DNA of 64,000 nt, from contig CBDCZY010000001.1 of the NCBI GenBank assembly GCA_965224745.1, positions 496,001 to 560,000 of the forward strand, in the 5' to 3' direction. Each line of letters starts with the position of its first letter. Position 1 is the first letter of the stretch. Origin of the DNA: CBDCZY01 sp965224745. GTDB taxonomy: Bacteria > Pseudomonadota > Gammaproteobacteria > Methylococcales > Methylomonadaceae. The notes under the pieces were generated by a model. The model searched no databases and was not told where the DNA came from. It worked only from the letters and a program-made list of their open reading frames with translations. Positions 43,716 to 52,753 of the stretch are shown one piece after another. The position numbers and the translations under genes are program-made.

Positions 43716-44627
43716 TTATCTATCCATGAGTTTGTTGATATTATCCATAATTCGTTTGGCATTAGAGATCAAATCCTGTTGTTCGTGATCGTTCAGGGTA
43801 GGGTGCAAATAGCGTAAAATCCCTTTTCGGCCAACAACAACCGGAATACTAAAACAACTATCTGAAATTCCCAACCATTCATCAAAATAGGTACATAGTG
43901 GCATGGTGCGGTGTTCATCAAAAACAATTGTTCTGATGACTTCACAGGTCGCATTTGCGATCGCAAAATTTGTGTAACCTTTGGCATGATAAACTTCAAA
44001 CCCCGCTTCTATCACTTGTTCAAATATCTCCCGGTGCTTAGGGTTATCATTAATCGTTTCACTACCAACAACCGCTTGACTAAAGATGGGGAACTGATTG
44101 GGACCATGTTCACCCAAAACATAAGCTCGCAGATCATCGGGGTGGATTTGCTCAACTTGTGACAGCATCACCCTGAATCTGGCAGAGTCGATTAATGTAC
44201 CTATTCCCATTACTTGAGGCGAAGGAAAACCTGATAGTTCTGTCGTTAAATAAGTCAAGGCATCTACGGGATTAGAGACAACTAACAGGAGTGCGTCGGG
44301 ATTGTTGTTAGCTACTACCGGAATCAACTCTTTGAACAAAGCAACATTAGCAACGCCCAATTCCATTCGCGAGTCCATCTTTTTAGTCATTGGGGCTGAA
44401 GTGGCAATGACTACAATATCAGCGTTTTTAGCACCAGCAACGGAGCCTGATGATATCTGCATGGAGTGTTGGCAAAAAGCCAAACTATGTTGTAAATCAA
44501 TCGCATCCCCAGTTGCTTTTGCAATAGTACGATTACTGAGGATTAGATGATCACATAATCCTTTCATGACGATACTGAAAGCGATTGTTGCACCGACCCG
44601 CCCCATACCAATAATTGCTATTTTCAT
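43716..44627 (-). CDS. L-lactate/malate dehydrogenase-family 2-hydroxyacid dehydrogenase
   Basis: A 303-residue NAD-dependent enzyme of the LDH/MDH superfamily. The Rossmann loop is GMGRVG (7-12). The catalytic pair is D147/R150 in LIDSARFR and H174 in LGEHGPNQFP; VVSNPVDALTYL is the conserved 116-127 block. The residue that usually decides substrate (Gln in LDH, Arg in MDH) lies in SAPMTKKMDSR and appears to be Met80, so neither lactate nor malate can be asserted; a larger hydrophobic 2-oxoacid is possible. Monocistronic, no neighbour hints at the pathway. Confidence 0.85.
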   Translation of the reverse strand: MKIAIIGMGRVGATIAFSIVMKGLCDHLILSNRTIAKATGDAIDLQHSLAFCQHSMQISSGSVAGAKNADIVVIATSAPMTKKMDSRMELGVANVALFKELIPVVANNNPDALLLVVSNPVDALTYLTTELSGFPSPQVMGIGTLIDSARFRVMLSQVEQIHPDDLRAYVLGEHGPNQFPIFSQAVVGSETINDNPKHREIFEQVIEAGFEVYHAKGYTNFAIANATCEVIRTIVFDEHRTMPLCTYFDEWLGISDSCFSIPVVVGRKGILRYLHPTLNDHEQQDLISNAKRIMDNINKLMDR

Positions 44628-45094
44628 GTGTGCTCCACAAAAAAAGACTATTATCCTGTTACAGTTCTCTTAGCAGCTGAAGCTGCGATTAAACTTAGGC
44701 AAATTATTGTAGCGTCACCCCTACAACAACAATGTCATTTTTCGATTTTTCACGAATTTTACTTCTTCCTGAGTATCGAGAGAAAATTATTCATTTTGTT
44801 ATTGTTCAGAGACACTAATTTCCGTTGTTTTCGAGGGTTTTCAACTTCCAATGATGCATTGAATTGTAACCAACTCTTACTGCTTGTGGAATGTCTGTCT
44901 TCATATTTGCTTCTCTCCTAAGGCCTACTTTCACTCGAAAACGAGTAATATTAAAGCGGGTAGGCGCCTACAATCACTACAAGTCTATGAAAGTAATCCC
45001 GAATAAGTCAGTCGTAGTAACGAAATTATGACCACAGTTTTGGTGCTAAGTTTAATGATAAACATTAGTTTTTTAGTAACCGCGGATTTAAGGT
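44628..45094. other. Divergent intergenic region
   Basis: 467 bp between the dehydrogenase and the small exported protein. A 97-codon plus-strand frame (44628-44921) has no ribosome binding site and no coding character, so I do not call it. A short CTCGAAAACGAG hairpin lies near 44934. Promoters for both flanking genes should be here. Confidence 0.4.
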
Positions 45095-45559
45095 ATGCTT
45101 AAGTTACTTTGGTGGTTCAATATATTTATGATTAATAGTAAAATAAGAAAATCATTCTCTTTTCTAATGTTATTGTCCTGTCCTGTTTTTGCTCAAGACT
45201 CACAGGGTAATAACCGAGAGGAAATGCAACAAATAATGCAGCAAATGCAAGAGATGCAAGCTTGTGTTCAAAATTTAGATCAATCACGGTTACAAACGTT
45301 ACAGCACAAAACCCAAGAATTAGAAGAGAAATTGACAGAGTTGTGTGACGCTGGTAAAAGAGAACAAGCAAAACAACAGGCAATAAAGTTTAGTAAGGCG
45401 TTTGCTAATAACTCTATTATTCAAGAAGTAAAAGAATGTGGTGAGTTTATGCAAGCAATGGTGCCAAAAATATTGATGGAGTTGACAGTACAAGATCAAA
45501 AGCAAAGTAATAATGCAAAAATTGACGTCTGCGATCATTTAAGCGTAATGAGGCGTTAA
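45095..45559 (+). CDS. Exported Gln-rich coiled-coil protein, unknown function
   Basis: A 154-residue protein; the signal peptide is clear from ATG 45128 (MINSKIRKSFSFLMLLSCPV, cleavage near FAQDS), so that start may be the real one rather than 45095. The mature part has a Met/Gln-rich coiled coil (MQQIMQQMQEMQACVQNLDQ) and four Cys in total (in QACVQ, ELCDA, KECGE and DVCDH), which could form disulfides. It precedes a thioredoxin-like gene by 83 nt, which fits a periplasmic thiol context but proves nothing. Confidence 0.6.
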   Translation: MLKLLWWFNIFMINSKIRKSFSFLMLLSCPVFAQDSQGNNREEMQQIMQQMQEMQACVQNLDQSRLQTLQHKTQELEEKLTELCDAGKREQAKQQAIKFSKAFANNSIIQEVKECGEFMQAMVPKILMELTVQDQKQSNNAKIDVCDHLSVMRR

Positions 45560-45642
45560 AAAGACCTATGACTAAGGTTGTCGACTTAATCTACGGTTAC
45601 TCGTTGTTAACAAAGTTTGCCTAATATGAAGGAGCTATTGTT

Positions 45643-46341
45643 ATGAAACATCATCTAATTGGCCAAAAGGCGCCACCGTTATTTGTTTCAGAATGGGTTC
45701 AAGGAGAACCTCTCAACCTCGATCAATTAGAAGGTCAAGTGGTTTTAGTGGAAATTTTTCAAGTCAACTGCCCCGGTTGCTTTATGTATGCATTGCCACT
45801 GGCGGCAAAATTACATCAACGTTATGCTAATAAAGGGTTGATAGTATTGGGTTTGGCGACTGCTTTTGAAGATTTCGAAAAAAATACACTTGAAAATTTG
45901 GTTCGCTTGGTAGAGCAAGGTGAGGTTATTGGTACAACGTTAAACACATTGAACGATCATTCAGCCTTAAAAAACAATCGCTTGCAATATGATTTAACTT
46001 TCCCCATTGCTATGGATCGCTTGCACAAACGAGAAGTTGAAGTTGACGAAAAAGAATTACAAACTTTTCTTGATCAGCGAATTCCTGATTTTTCGGAGCG
46101 TCCTGTTGAATACCAACAAAAAGTAAGTGAGCAAATTCAAACTTATCTTAATTCGCTAGATTATCTTGCCCAAACATTTCATCGGTATCAACTTCAAGGT
46201 ACGCCGTCACATATTCTGATCGATAAGCGGGGTATCATAAGGGATTGTGCTTTTGGTTCACACCCTGAGCTAGAAAGAGTCGTTATAGATTTACTCAGAG
46301 AGACTGAGCATATAGAGGCAGCGCTAAACATTGTCGAGTGA
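45643..46341 (+). CDS. TlpA/AhpC-type thioredoxin-fold protein
   Basis: A 232-residue protein with a thioredoxin fold. KAPPLFVSEWVQGEPLNLDQ followed by LEGQVVLVEIFQVNCPGC is the TlpA/peroxiredoxin-like start, with active-site NCPGC (C43, C46); GTPSHILIDKRGIIRDCAFG supplies the cis-Pro and last strands. A long charged insertion (about 110-170) separates the halves. No signal peptide is visible, so it is probably cytoplasmic. Strong Shine-Dalgarno GAAGGAGC before ATG 45643. Confidence 0.82.
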   Translation: MKHHLIGQKAPPLFVSEWVQGEPLNLDQLEGQVVLVEIFQVNCPGCFMYALPLAAKLHQRYANKGLIVLGLATAFEDFEKNTLENLVRLVEQGEVIGTTLNTLNDHSALKNNRLQYDLTFPIAMDRLHKREVEVDEKELQTFLDQRIPDFSERPVEYQQKVSEQIQTYLNSLDYLAQTFHRYQLQGTPSHILIDKRGIIRDCAFGSHPELERVVIDLLRETEHIEAALNIVE

Positions 46342-47050
46342 ATATCAAACTAAGCGGGGACAAATTTTTATACGGTTTCCTTTCACTAACTTTATCTACC
46401 AGTATTTCCTCTGTGTTGTTTCTGACCCACACTCTATCTATAAGCGATTAGTAACATTACTGAATTAAGGAAAAGAAGAATGGCTACAAACACTTTTGGG
46501 TTAGTTTTATTTCAAAGATTACACCAAAAACACATAGGCATGGGTGGTTAGGAATGTGCACGAAAGAACTACGACAACTAACTTGTTTTTTTGTCCGTCT
46601 TCGGTGTTGTGGCAACAGTTGCGTAGCCTGCTATGCGCCTGTTGCCACGCCTTGAAGACAAACAAAAACCCCGCGCTAATAGCCGAACTTATTCCGTGCG
46701 CGTTCCTTAGTTTGGATCCTGTTTTAGAAAAATAGAGAACTCCTTGTTTTTAATTTGAGTCTGCTCAGAAAGTCAGCATTAATTTTTCACAAAATGGTTT
46801 AGATGACTGAAAAATTTAACCGACAATAGCAGAACAGTAATTTCCCTACTTGCTTCAACAGCAATATAACCCTGGCAAGGCTAGTCAAATTCTGGAATCG
46901 TGAGTTGTTTGGAGCAGCAATATCGGATCATAGGTGTGCGAGTTTTGGTAATATTTGCTTGTTTTTCGGGCGCTATTACACCATAAAAAATCCTTATGTT
47001 ATAATTATATCAATAAGTTATACTTTATGAGTAGACTCTAGTTATCCTGC
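46342..47050. other. Gap of 709 bp with a palindromic element and no gene
   Basis: Apart from the 161-bp palindrome at 46549-46709 the region holds no credible ORF. The right half (46710-47050) is AT-rich and runs up to the 3' end of the broken DUF547 gene. Confidence 0.45.
46549..46709. repeat. 161-bp imperfect palindrome (MITE-like or structured RNA element)
   Basis: The two halves are imperfect inverted copies over about 75 bp. The centre is strongest: GTGGCAACAG (from 46610) pairs with CTGTTGCCAC, enclosing GCGTAG/CTATGC. Further out GTCTTC pairs with GAAGAC, and the outer ends AGGAATGTGCACG and CGTGCGCGTTCCT are near-complements. No protein is encoded. It could be a miniature inverted-repeat element or an intergenic palindrome of the REP/BIME kind; no second copy was found in this window. 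Confidence 0.6.
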
Positions 47051-47576
47051 TTAGTTCGTAGCATTGACAGTCCAATCATAGGGCATATTGGCTTCAATTT
47101 TCAATGCCGGTAAATCTGTTCGATAACGTTTAATAAACGTCATTACACCTCCACTTGCTTTAAAATCACCTTTAAACCAATCAAAGATTTTGGAAAGTCG
47201 AATGGCTTTTTTCTCAATCTTTAACCCTTTTCCTTCATTATTTAAAAATTGTCGTGATTGATAATCCAGTTGTTCATTAAGTTTTGCCGCTGTGTAAGGC
47301 TCATTTCTAAGATCTGGACAGCTAATTGATGCGCAAACAATGGCTAAATGAATGCGAGGGTCACCCATTTTGCGTAGAATTAGATGCTCAATTTCGCCTA
47401 AAGTAATAGGCTTGCCACCAAAGAACCAGACACCCTGCTCCAAACTCGCCTAAACAGACTGCCAGCATCTTTAATACTACCAATGGGCCAATGATCTGCT
47501 ACCATTTTTAACGCCATAATATTATATGCATTAATGTAAAATGCTAATTTTTCGTTATGATCAGACAACTGCTGCA
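47051..47576 (-). pseudogene. DUF547-family protein, 3' part (IS21-interrupted and frameshifted)
   Basis: Minus-strand continuation of the gene that begins at 50404. QLSDHNEKLAFYINAYNIMA and KMGDPRIHLAIVCASISCPD are DUF547 signatures. Near 47410 the frame shifts between FRRVWSRVSGS and FGGKPITLGEIEHLIL, a probable single-base change, so even without the IS the gene is damaged. DUF547 proteins are exported or cytoplasmic proteins of unknown activity. Confidence 0.78.
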
Positions 47577-47771
47577 TATTCTGGCTCAACGTGAACACTG
47601 ATTCTGGCGCATCGTGAACACCTATTCTGGTTCATCGTGAACACTAATTCTGATTTGATGGTGAACACTTTTGCTGTTTTTCCAGAATCGGTGTTCACGA
47701 TCAATCAGAATCCTTTCCACACATTGATTATTGTCCATTGCTAACCTACCTGATTTTAATTGGGACAGGTG

Positions 47772-49316
47772 ATGCCAACACAGAGAATATCAATGCGAAA
47801 ATTACGCGAAGTACTACGACTTCGATTACATGCTGACCTCAGCATGCGTCAGATCAGAGACAGTCTTAAATTAAGTCTGGGAGCCATACAAAAAGTCACC
47901 CGTAAAGCGGAAGAAATGGGGCTGGATTGGAAAGCCATAGAGCAACTTGATGATCAACAACTGGCCGGTCAGTTTTATCCTGAATCGGATACCCGACCAT
48001 CCGATCAATTTCAGTTGCCTAACTGGGTTGAGGTATACCAGGAACTTAAACGTAAAGGTGTGACTAAACTGCTGCTATGGGAAGAGTATACCCAGCACTA
48101 CCCTAATCGCTGCTACAGTTACTCGCAATATTGCACGTTGTACCAAGACTGGCAAAAAAAACAAAGACGTTCCATGCGTCAAACCCACAAGGCTGGTGAA
48201 AAGCTGTTTGTAGATTATGCAGGTCAAACCGTGCCTATTGTCAGTAACAGCACAGGAGAAATCAAAACTGCTCAGATATTCGTTGCTGTTTTAGGCGCTT
48301 CCAATTACACCTTTTGTGAAGCGACATGGAGTCAAAAACTACCTGACTGGATTAACAGTCATGTCAGAGCTTTTAACTTCATCGGTGGCGTGCCTACGAT
48401 GGTGGTTCCAGATAATTTGAAAAGTGCAGTCACTAAAGCCTGTCGTTATGATCCAGAAATCAATCCTTCTTACCAACAACTTGCCGCACATTATGGTACT
48501 GCACTAGTGCCTGCCAGACCGTTAAAACCCAAAGATAAAGCCAAGGCTGAAGTCGGTGTACAAATCATAGAACGCTGGATACTGGCCAGACTACGACACC
48601 ATACTTTTTTCTCTTTGGGAGAATTAAACCACTGCATTAAAGCACTATTAGAAGAGGTGAATAATAAACCGTTTAAACAGCTGAAAGGCTCACGACAACA
48701 ATGGTTTGAATCCATAGATAAGCCCGCTCTCTTGCCGCTACCTAAGCAGACTTATCAATATACCGAGATTAAAACGGTCAAAGTCAATATTGATTATCAT
48801 ATTCGCTATGACGATCATTTTTACTCCGTTCCGCATCATCTGGTCGGTGAAAAGCTTGCGCTTCATGCCAAAGAATACGTCATTGAGTTTTATTTTCACA
48901 ACAAACGCATAACCAGCCACGCTAGAAAATATCATTCTGGCATGACCACCGTAGCAGAGCATATGCCTGTTAAACATGAAAAGCATCATCAGTGGACACC
49001 AGGGCGATTAATGAACTGGGCTAAAGATATCGGTGATGAAGTCTTGCTTTGGGTTAAAACGGTGCTTAATCAACGACAACATCCAGAGCAGGCTTATAGA
49101 GTCTGCCTGGGATTACTCAATCTCTCCCGAAGTTATCCTGCTGAACGGTTAAATAAAGCTTGTGCAATTGCCAACAAAAACAGCTTATACAGGCTGAAAC
49201 ACATCAAAGACATTCTGCTGAGCAACCAAGATCAACTGGTATCAGACGCAAAGGAATCGCTACCCGCTTTACTTCAAACCCATGAAAACATCCGTGGCTC
49301 AGAAAGTTTTCACTAA
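47772..49316 (+). CDS. istA: IS21-family transposase IstA
   Basis: A 514-residue transposase from ATG 47772. HTH at the N-terminus (DLSMRQIRDSLKLSLGAIQK, about 22-41) and an rve core with LFVDYAGQTVPIV (first Asp), TMVVPDNLKSAVTKA (second Asp) and PKDKAKAEVGVQIIERWI (Glu). The C-terminal beta-barrel region follows. The gene is intact and followed 23 nt later by istB. Confidence 0.93.
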   Translation: MPTQRISMRKLREVLRLRLHADLSMRQIRDSLKLSLGAIQKVTRKAEEMGLDWKAIEQLDDQQLAGQFYPESDTRPSDQFQLPNWVEVYQELKRKGVTKLLLWEEYTQHYPNRCYSYSQYCTLYQDWQKKQRRSMRQTHKAGEKLFVDYAGQTVPIVSNSTGEIKTAQIFVAVLGASNYTFCEATWSQKLPDWINSHVRAFNFIGGVPTMVVPDNLKSAVTKACRYDPEINPSYQQLAAHYGTALVPARPLKPKDKAKAEVGVQIIERWILARLRHHTFFSLGELNHCIKALLEEVNNKPFKQLKGSRQQWFESIDKPALLPLPKQTYQYTEIKTVKVNIDYHIRYDDHFYSVPHHLVGEKLALHAKEYVIEFYFHNKRITSHARKYHSGMTTVAEHMPVKHEKHHQWTPGRLMNWAKDIGDEVLLWVKTVLNQRQHPEQAYRVCLGLLNLSRSYPAERLNKACAIANKNSLYRLKHIKDILLSNQDQLVSDAKESLPALLQTHENIRGSESFH

Positions 49317-49339
49317 TAGAATGACAAGCGAGATTAATT

Positions 49340-50095
49340 ATGTTGGAACAAACCATAACACAACTCAGGCAGCTGAAATTATCAGGCATGGCTAATGCAT
49401 TGGTTAGCCAGATAGAACAGCCTAATACCTATGAAGGATTACCCTTTGAGGAACGGCTGCAATTATTAGCGGATAGTGAATATCAAGACAGAGAAAATAG
49501 AAAACAGCAGCGCTTACTCAAAGCCGCTAAATTAAAACTGGCAGCCAACAGCAATGCCATTGATTATCAGCATCCCAGAGGACTGAAACAATCCATGATG
49601 GCTTCACTGTTACATTGCGATTGGCTGAATAAATCACAAAACATACTCATTACTGGGCCTTGTGGCAGCGGTAAAACCTATATTGCTTGTGCGTTGGGAC
49701 ATACTGCCTGTATGAAAGGCTATAGCGTGAAATATTACCGACTGTCACGGTTAATGCTGGAACTCACTCAGGCAAAAGCAGATGGAACTTACAGCAAGGC
49801 TCTACAAACATTAGCCAAACTGGATTGTCTGATTATAGACGATTGGGGGCTTGAGCCATTAAAAGCAGCACAACGTAATGATTTAATGGAAATTATGGAT
49901 GATCGTTACGAAAGTGCATCCACCATTATGATCAGTCAATTACCTACGGATCAATGGTATCAATCTATTGGTGACAATACACTGGCTGATGCTATTTTGG
50001 ATCGGCTCATGCACAACGCACATCGCATCAAATTAAAAGGAGAATCTATGCGAAAAACACAGTCAAATTTGACTGATGGTGAACACTTAGGGTAA
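49340..50095 (+). CDS. istB: IS21-family helper ATPase IstB
   Basis: A 251-residue AAA+ ATPase related to DnaC. Walker A is GPCGSGKT (about 109-116), Walker B is LIIDDWG (about 170-176). It regulates IstA and target choice. Sequence differs from the IstB remnant at 1-108, so two IS21-type lineages have visited this region. Confidence 0.93.
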   Translation: MLEQTITQLRQLKLSGMANALVSQIEQPNTYEGLPFEERLQLLADSEYQDRENRKQQRLLKAAKLKLAANSNAIDYQHPRGLKQSMMASLLHCDWLNKSQNILITGPCGSGKTYIACALGHTACMKGYSVKYYRLSRLMLELTQAKADGTYSKALQTLAKLDCLIIDDWGLEPLKAAQRNDLMEIMDDRYESASTIMISQLPTDQWYQSIGDNTLADAILDRLMHNAHRIKLKGESMRKTQSNLTDGEHLG

Positions 50096-50172
50096 AAATA
50101 ACCTGAATCCAATGCGTGGACAAGGGAAGTGTTCACGATGGCCAGAATCGGTGTTCATGATCACCAGAATAC

Positions 50173-50404
50173 GCAACTGCCCTGAATCAAAAGAAGATAG
50201 TACTTGATAAGCCTTATTAAGACTGCCGGTCGCGTTAAGAGCGTTATAATCAACTTGTACAAAAGTGATGCCGTTTCTTATGTCCGGTTTTATATGCTGT
50301 AATACTACTTGATAGCTTGTCCAGTTTGGTTCTTTTGCAACTACATTATTGTTTGCTAAAAACGAAAGCCCGATCATTAATAATAAATATTTTTTAATGA
50401 TCAT
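50173..50404 (-). pseudogene. DUF547-family protein, 5' part
   Basis: Begins at ATG 50404 with a signal peptide (MIIKKYLLLMIGLSFLANNN, cleavage near VVAKEP) and continues as WTSYQVVLQHIKPDIRNGIT, VDYNALNATGSLNKAYQVLS, FDSGQL, then meets the IS21 right end. Together with 47051-47576 it makes up the broken gene. As found, the frame runs into the IS and stops at 50087. Confidence 0.75.
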
Positions 50405-50624
50405 CACTATTATCCATATTATGATTAATCTAAAGAACCAACGATTCCTAACATATTTTTCAACAATTCAGCTTTTTTAGAAAGGTCTATAAACGATAAA
50501 AAGAGAATAAATTGATGATACAACAAAATATCTTAAGGATACATTTGGTTTTCAATTTTATTTCTACTCTGAGTACAAAATACAAATCGATCAAAGGGCA
50601 GCTAACTTGATTTCTATAGCTTCA

Positions 50625-50905
50625 ACTTTTCTGTCGCTTCTAAAGGACACAGTTTTTCGGCGTTTTTTAACCATGCGCTCACGGTTTGACGACTTACGCC
50701 AAACGTACGTTCAATCCCGCACGTGCTGGAATGTTTCCTGGTAAGCTTTAAAAATGATCTCTTTCTCAGCCTCAGTATAGGAACTTGAGGCTCAACTACG
50801 CCATATGCACCGCAGGTTTTACAATGATATTGTGAATGGCTACACCCGTTCGTGCCATTTTTAGTGATCTCTTGACTGTGGCATTTTCGGCAGTTTTTGC
50901 CAAAA
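50625..50905 (-). pseudogene. IS1-type InsA remnant
   Basis: Minus-strand fragments resemble the N-terminal zinc-finger protein of IS1 elements: NCRKCHSQEITKNGTNG, then YHCKTCGAYGV, then in a shifted frame YTEAEKEIIFKAYQETFQ, and back to GIERTFGVSRQTVSAWLK. Two frameshifts are evident and no InsB or terminal repeats were found. Inactive remnant. Confidence 0.7.
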
Positions 50906-50918
50906 AATGTTTATGAAG

Positions 50919-51140
50919 CTATTTTAATGCCAGGATTGACAAAATGTCTCTAGACAAGTCATGTTCTCTTAAAACTTTCTCTACAAGATCTTTTTGCCAC
51001 TCATTTGCAAATAGAAGAATGCCAGGGTTAGAATTGACTCGATAGTTTTGTTGTAACAGAAACGAAAATAGCCTTGTTTTTTGAATGAACGGCAAACGAC
51101 AGATATTTGCTTCAATTCTCTGAGGCTTCGCTTGGGGCAT
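50919..51140 (-). CDS. Hypothetical 73-residue protein, doubtful
   Basis: An open frame of 73 codons next to the IS1 remnant (MPQAKPQRIEANICRLPFIQ at the start, DLVEKVLREHDLSRDILSIL near the end). No ribosome binding site and no family. It may be a leftover of a larger gene destroyed by the IS1 element. Confidence 0.25.
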   Translation of the reverse strand: MPQAKPQRIEANICRLPFIQKTRLFSFLLQQNYRVNSNPGILLFANEWQKDLVEKVLREHDLSRDILSILALK

Positions 51141-51189
51141 TTAACTGTAGCTTTCATAAATTAGATTAATAAAATCAAGAGTAGTTCTG

Positions 51190-52752
51190 ATGCTTTTTAA
51201 TTCATATGAATTCATTTTTTTGTTTCTACCGATTACGTTATTTGGATTCTTTTTTATTGGGTATAGAGGTCATTATCGTTCAGCTGTTGCTTGGTTGGTT
51301 AGTGCGTCGTTATTTTTTTACGCGTGGTGGAATCCCGCATATTTAGGCCTGATTTTGGGTTCTATCATATTCAATTATTCGTTCGGTGTGGCCATTAGTA
51401 CCGAACAATCTCAGCAGACCAAAAAATGGGCATTGACGCTAGGGATTTGCGCTAACCTTGGGCTTCTTTTTTACTATAAATATACTAATTTTCTGGTTGA
51501 GAATTTTAATGTTTTATTGGGTGAGGTTGTTGAGATAGAAAACATTCTTCTTCCATTAGCCATATCTTTTTTTACTTTTCAACAAATCGCTTATTTGGTC
51601 GATGCTTATCGCGGCGAGACCAGGGAACTGAATTTTTTACACTATTGTTTGTTCGTGGTCTTTTTTCCACAATTAATCGCTGGACCCATCGTGCATCACA
51701 GCGAAATGTTGCCGCAATTTGCCAGAAAAACTTTGTACCAACTTAGTTTTCGGCGGCATGCTGTTGGTTTTACAATTTTTACCATCGGCTTGTTCAAAAA
51801 GGTATTTATGGCGGATAGTATTGCGGTTTATGCTACACCCGCTTTTATGGCTGCGGATAACGGTATTGCGCTGACTTTATTTGAAGCTTGGGCTGGCGCT
51901 GTAGCCTACACACTGCAACTTTACTTCGATTTTTCTGGTTATTCGGATATGGCGATCGGATTAGGAAGAATGTTCGGTATTCGGTTGCCGCTTAATTTTA
52001 ATTCGCCTTACAAAGCCAACAACGTCATTGAATTTTGGCGACGATGGCATATGACGCTTTCACGTTTTATGCGTGATTATATCTATATCCCACTCGGTGG
52101 GAACTTGAAAGGACCAAAGCGACGCCATGTCAATCTGATGGCGACAATGCTGCTTGGAGGTCTGTGGCATGGAGCTGGTTGGAACTTTGTGCTCTGGGGA
52201 GGGCTGCATGGTATCTATCTAATTATTAATCATGTTTGGCGAGCTATTTTAAGTGGGCAGGCAGCAACCAGCGGCAGAGGAAAGTTTATTGGATGGTTAA
52301 TTACTTTTATCGCAGTTATATTTGCTTGGGTTCCTTTTCGGGCCACCAGCGTTGAAGGAACTAAAAATATTTGGTTGGGAATGATTGGCTATAATGGCGT
52401 TTCTTTAGAGTCCAGCACCCTGAGGGCATTGGGTGGCGTTGGAGAGTGGCTGCGGGAGAAGGGGGTAGCATTTGATGGTTTATTTGCCCATTTGTCAGGC
52501 GTTAGTACCTTGAGTGCTTTACTCTGGATTTATGGTTCCTTGATTTTTATTTTGTTGTTTCCAAATACTCAACAAATAATGCGGAACTATCATCCAGCGT
52601 TTGAGACCTATAAAGGAGAAATAAAACGTATCAAATGGAGATGGTTAGAATGGCGACCCACGTGGGCCTGGGCGTTTTTGACTATGCTTTTCTTTGTATT
52701 CGATGTACTAAGCCTCACTCATGTCAGTGAGTTTTTGTATTTTCAATTCTGA
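51190..52752 (+). CDS. MBOAT-family O-acyltransferase (AlgI-like)
   Basis: A 520-residue inner-membrane protein with about ten transmembrane segments. The MBOAT signature includes YFDFSGYSDMAIGLGRMFGI (about 242-261), FWRRWHMTLSRFMRDYIYIP (about 284-303) and the catalytic His of GGLWHGAGWNFVLWGGLHG (about 327). AlgI-type proteins acetylate secreted polysaccharides such as alginate with help of periplasmic partners. The downstream SGNH-like gene starts 2 nt after its stop, a classical pairing. The polysaccharide target is not identifiable here. Confidence 0.9.
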   Translation: MLFNSYEFIFLFLPITLFGFFFIGYRGHYRSAVAWLVSASLFFYAWWNPAYLGLILGSIIFNYSFGVAISTEQSQQTKKWALTLGICANLGLLFYYKYTNFLVENFNVLLGEVVEIENILLPLAISFFTFQQIAYLVDAYRGETRELNFLHYCLFVVFFPQLIAGPIVHHSEMLPQFARKTLYQLSFRRHAVGFTIFTIGLFKKVFMADSIAVYATPAFMAADNGIALTLFEAWAGAVAYTLQLYFDFSGYSDMAIGLGRMFGIRLPLNFNSPYKANNVIEFWRRWHMTLSRFMRDYIYIPLGGNLKGPKRRHVNLMATMLLGGLWHGAGWNFVLWGGLHGIYLIINHVWRAILSGQAATSGRGKFIGWLITFIAVIFAWVPFRATSVEGTKNIWLGMIGYNGVSLESSTLRALGGVGEWLREKGVAFDGLFAHLSGVSTLSALLWIYGSLIFILLFPNTQQIMRNYHPAFETYKGEIKRIKWRWLEWRPTWAWAFLTMLFFVFDVLSLTHVSEFLYFQF

Positions 52753-52753
52753 T

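Larger units (their letters stand above)
47577..50172 (+). mobile_element. Complete IS21-family element
   Basis: About 2596 bp with istA and istB and multiple terminal repeats. The left end has TGAACAC words at about 47590, 47610 and 47636 with TATTCTGG/CTATTCTGG spacers; the right end has GTTCACGATGGCCAGAATC and GTGTTCATGATCACCAGAAT. Outer ends TATTCTGG and CCAGAATA are inverted. GCA is shared outside both ends, and joining there restores the DUF547 frame (GQLQQLSDHN). Confidence 0.88.

Noticed and set aside
44628..44921. 97-codon plus-strand frame upstream of the dehydrogenase
   Set aside because: No ribosome binding site, low-complexity Phe/Leu-rich translation without domain character; probably random open frame in the divergent promoter region.
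46544..46735. 63-codon frame across the 161-bp palindrome
   Set aside because: The frame follows the inverted-repeat arms; translation shows no coding pattern and it lacks a ribosome binding site.
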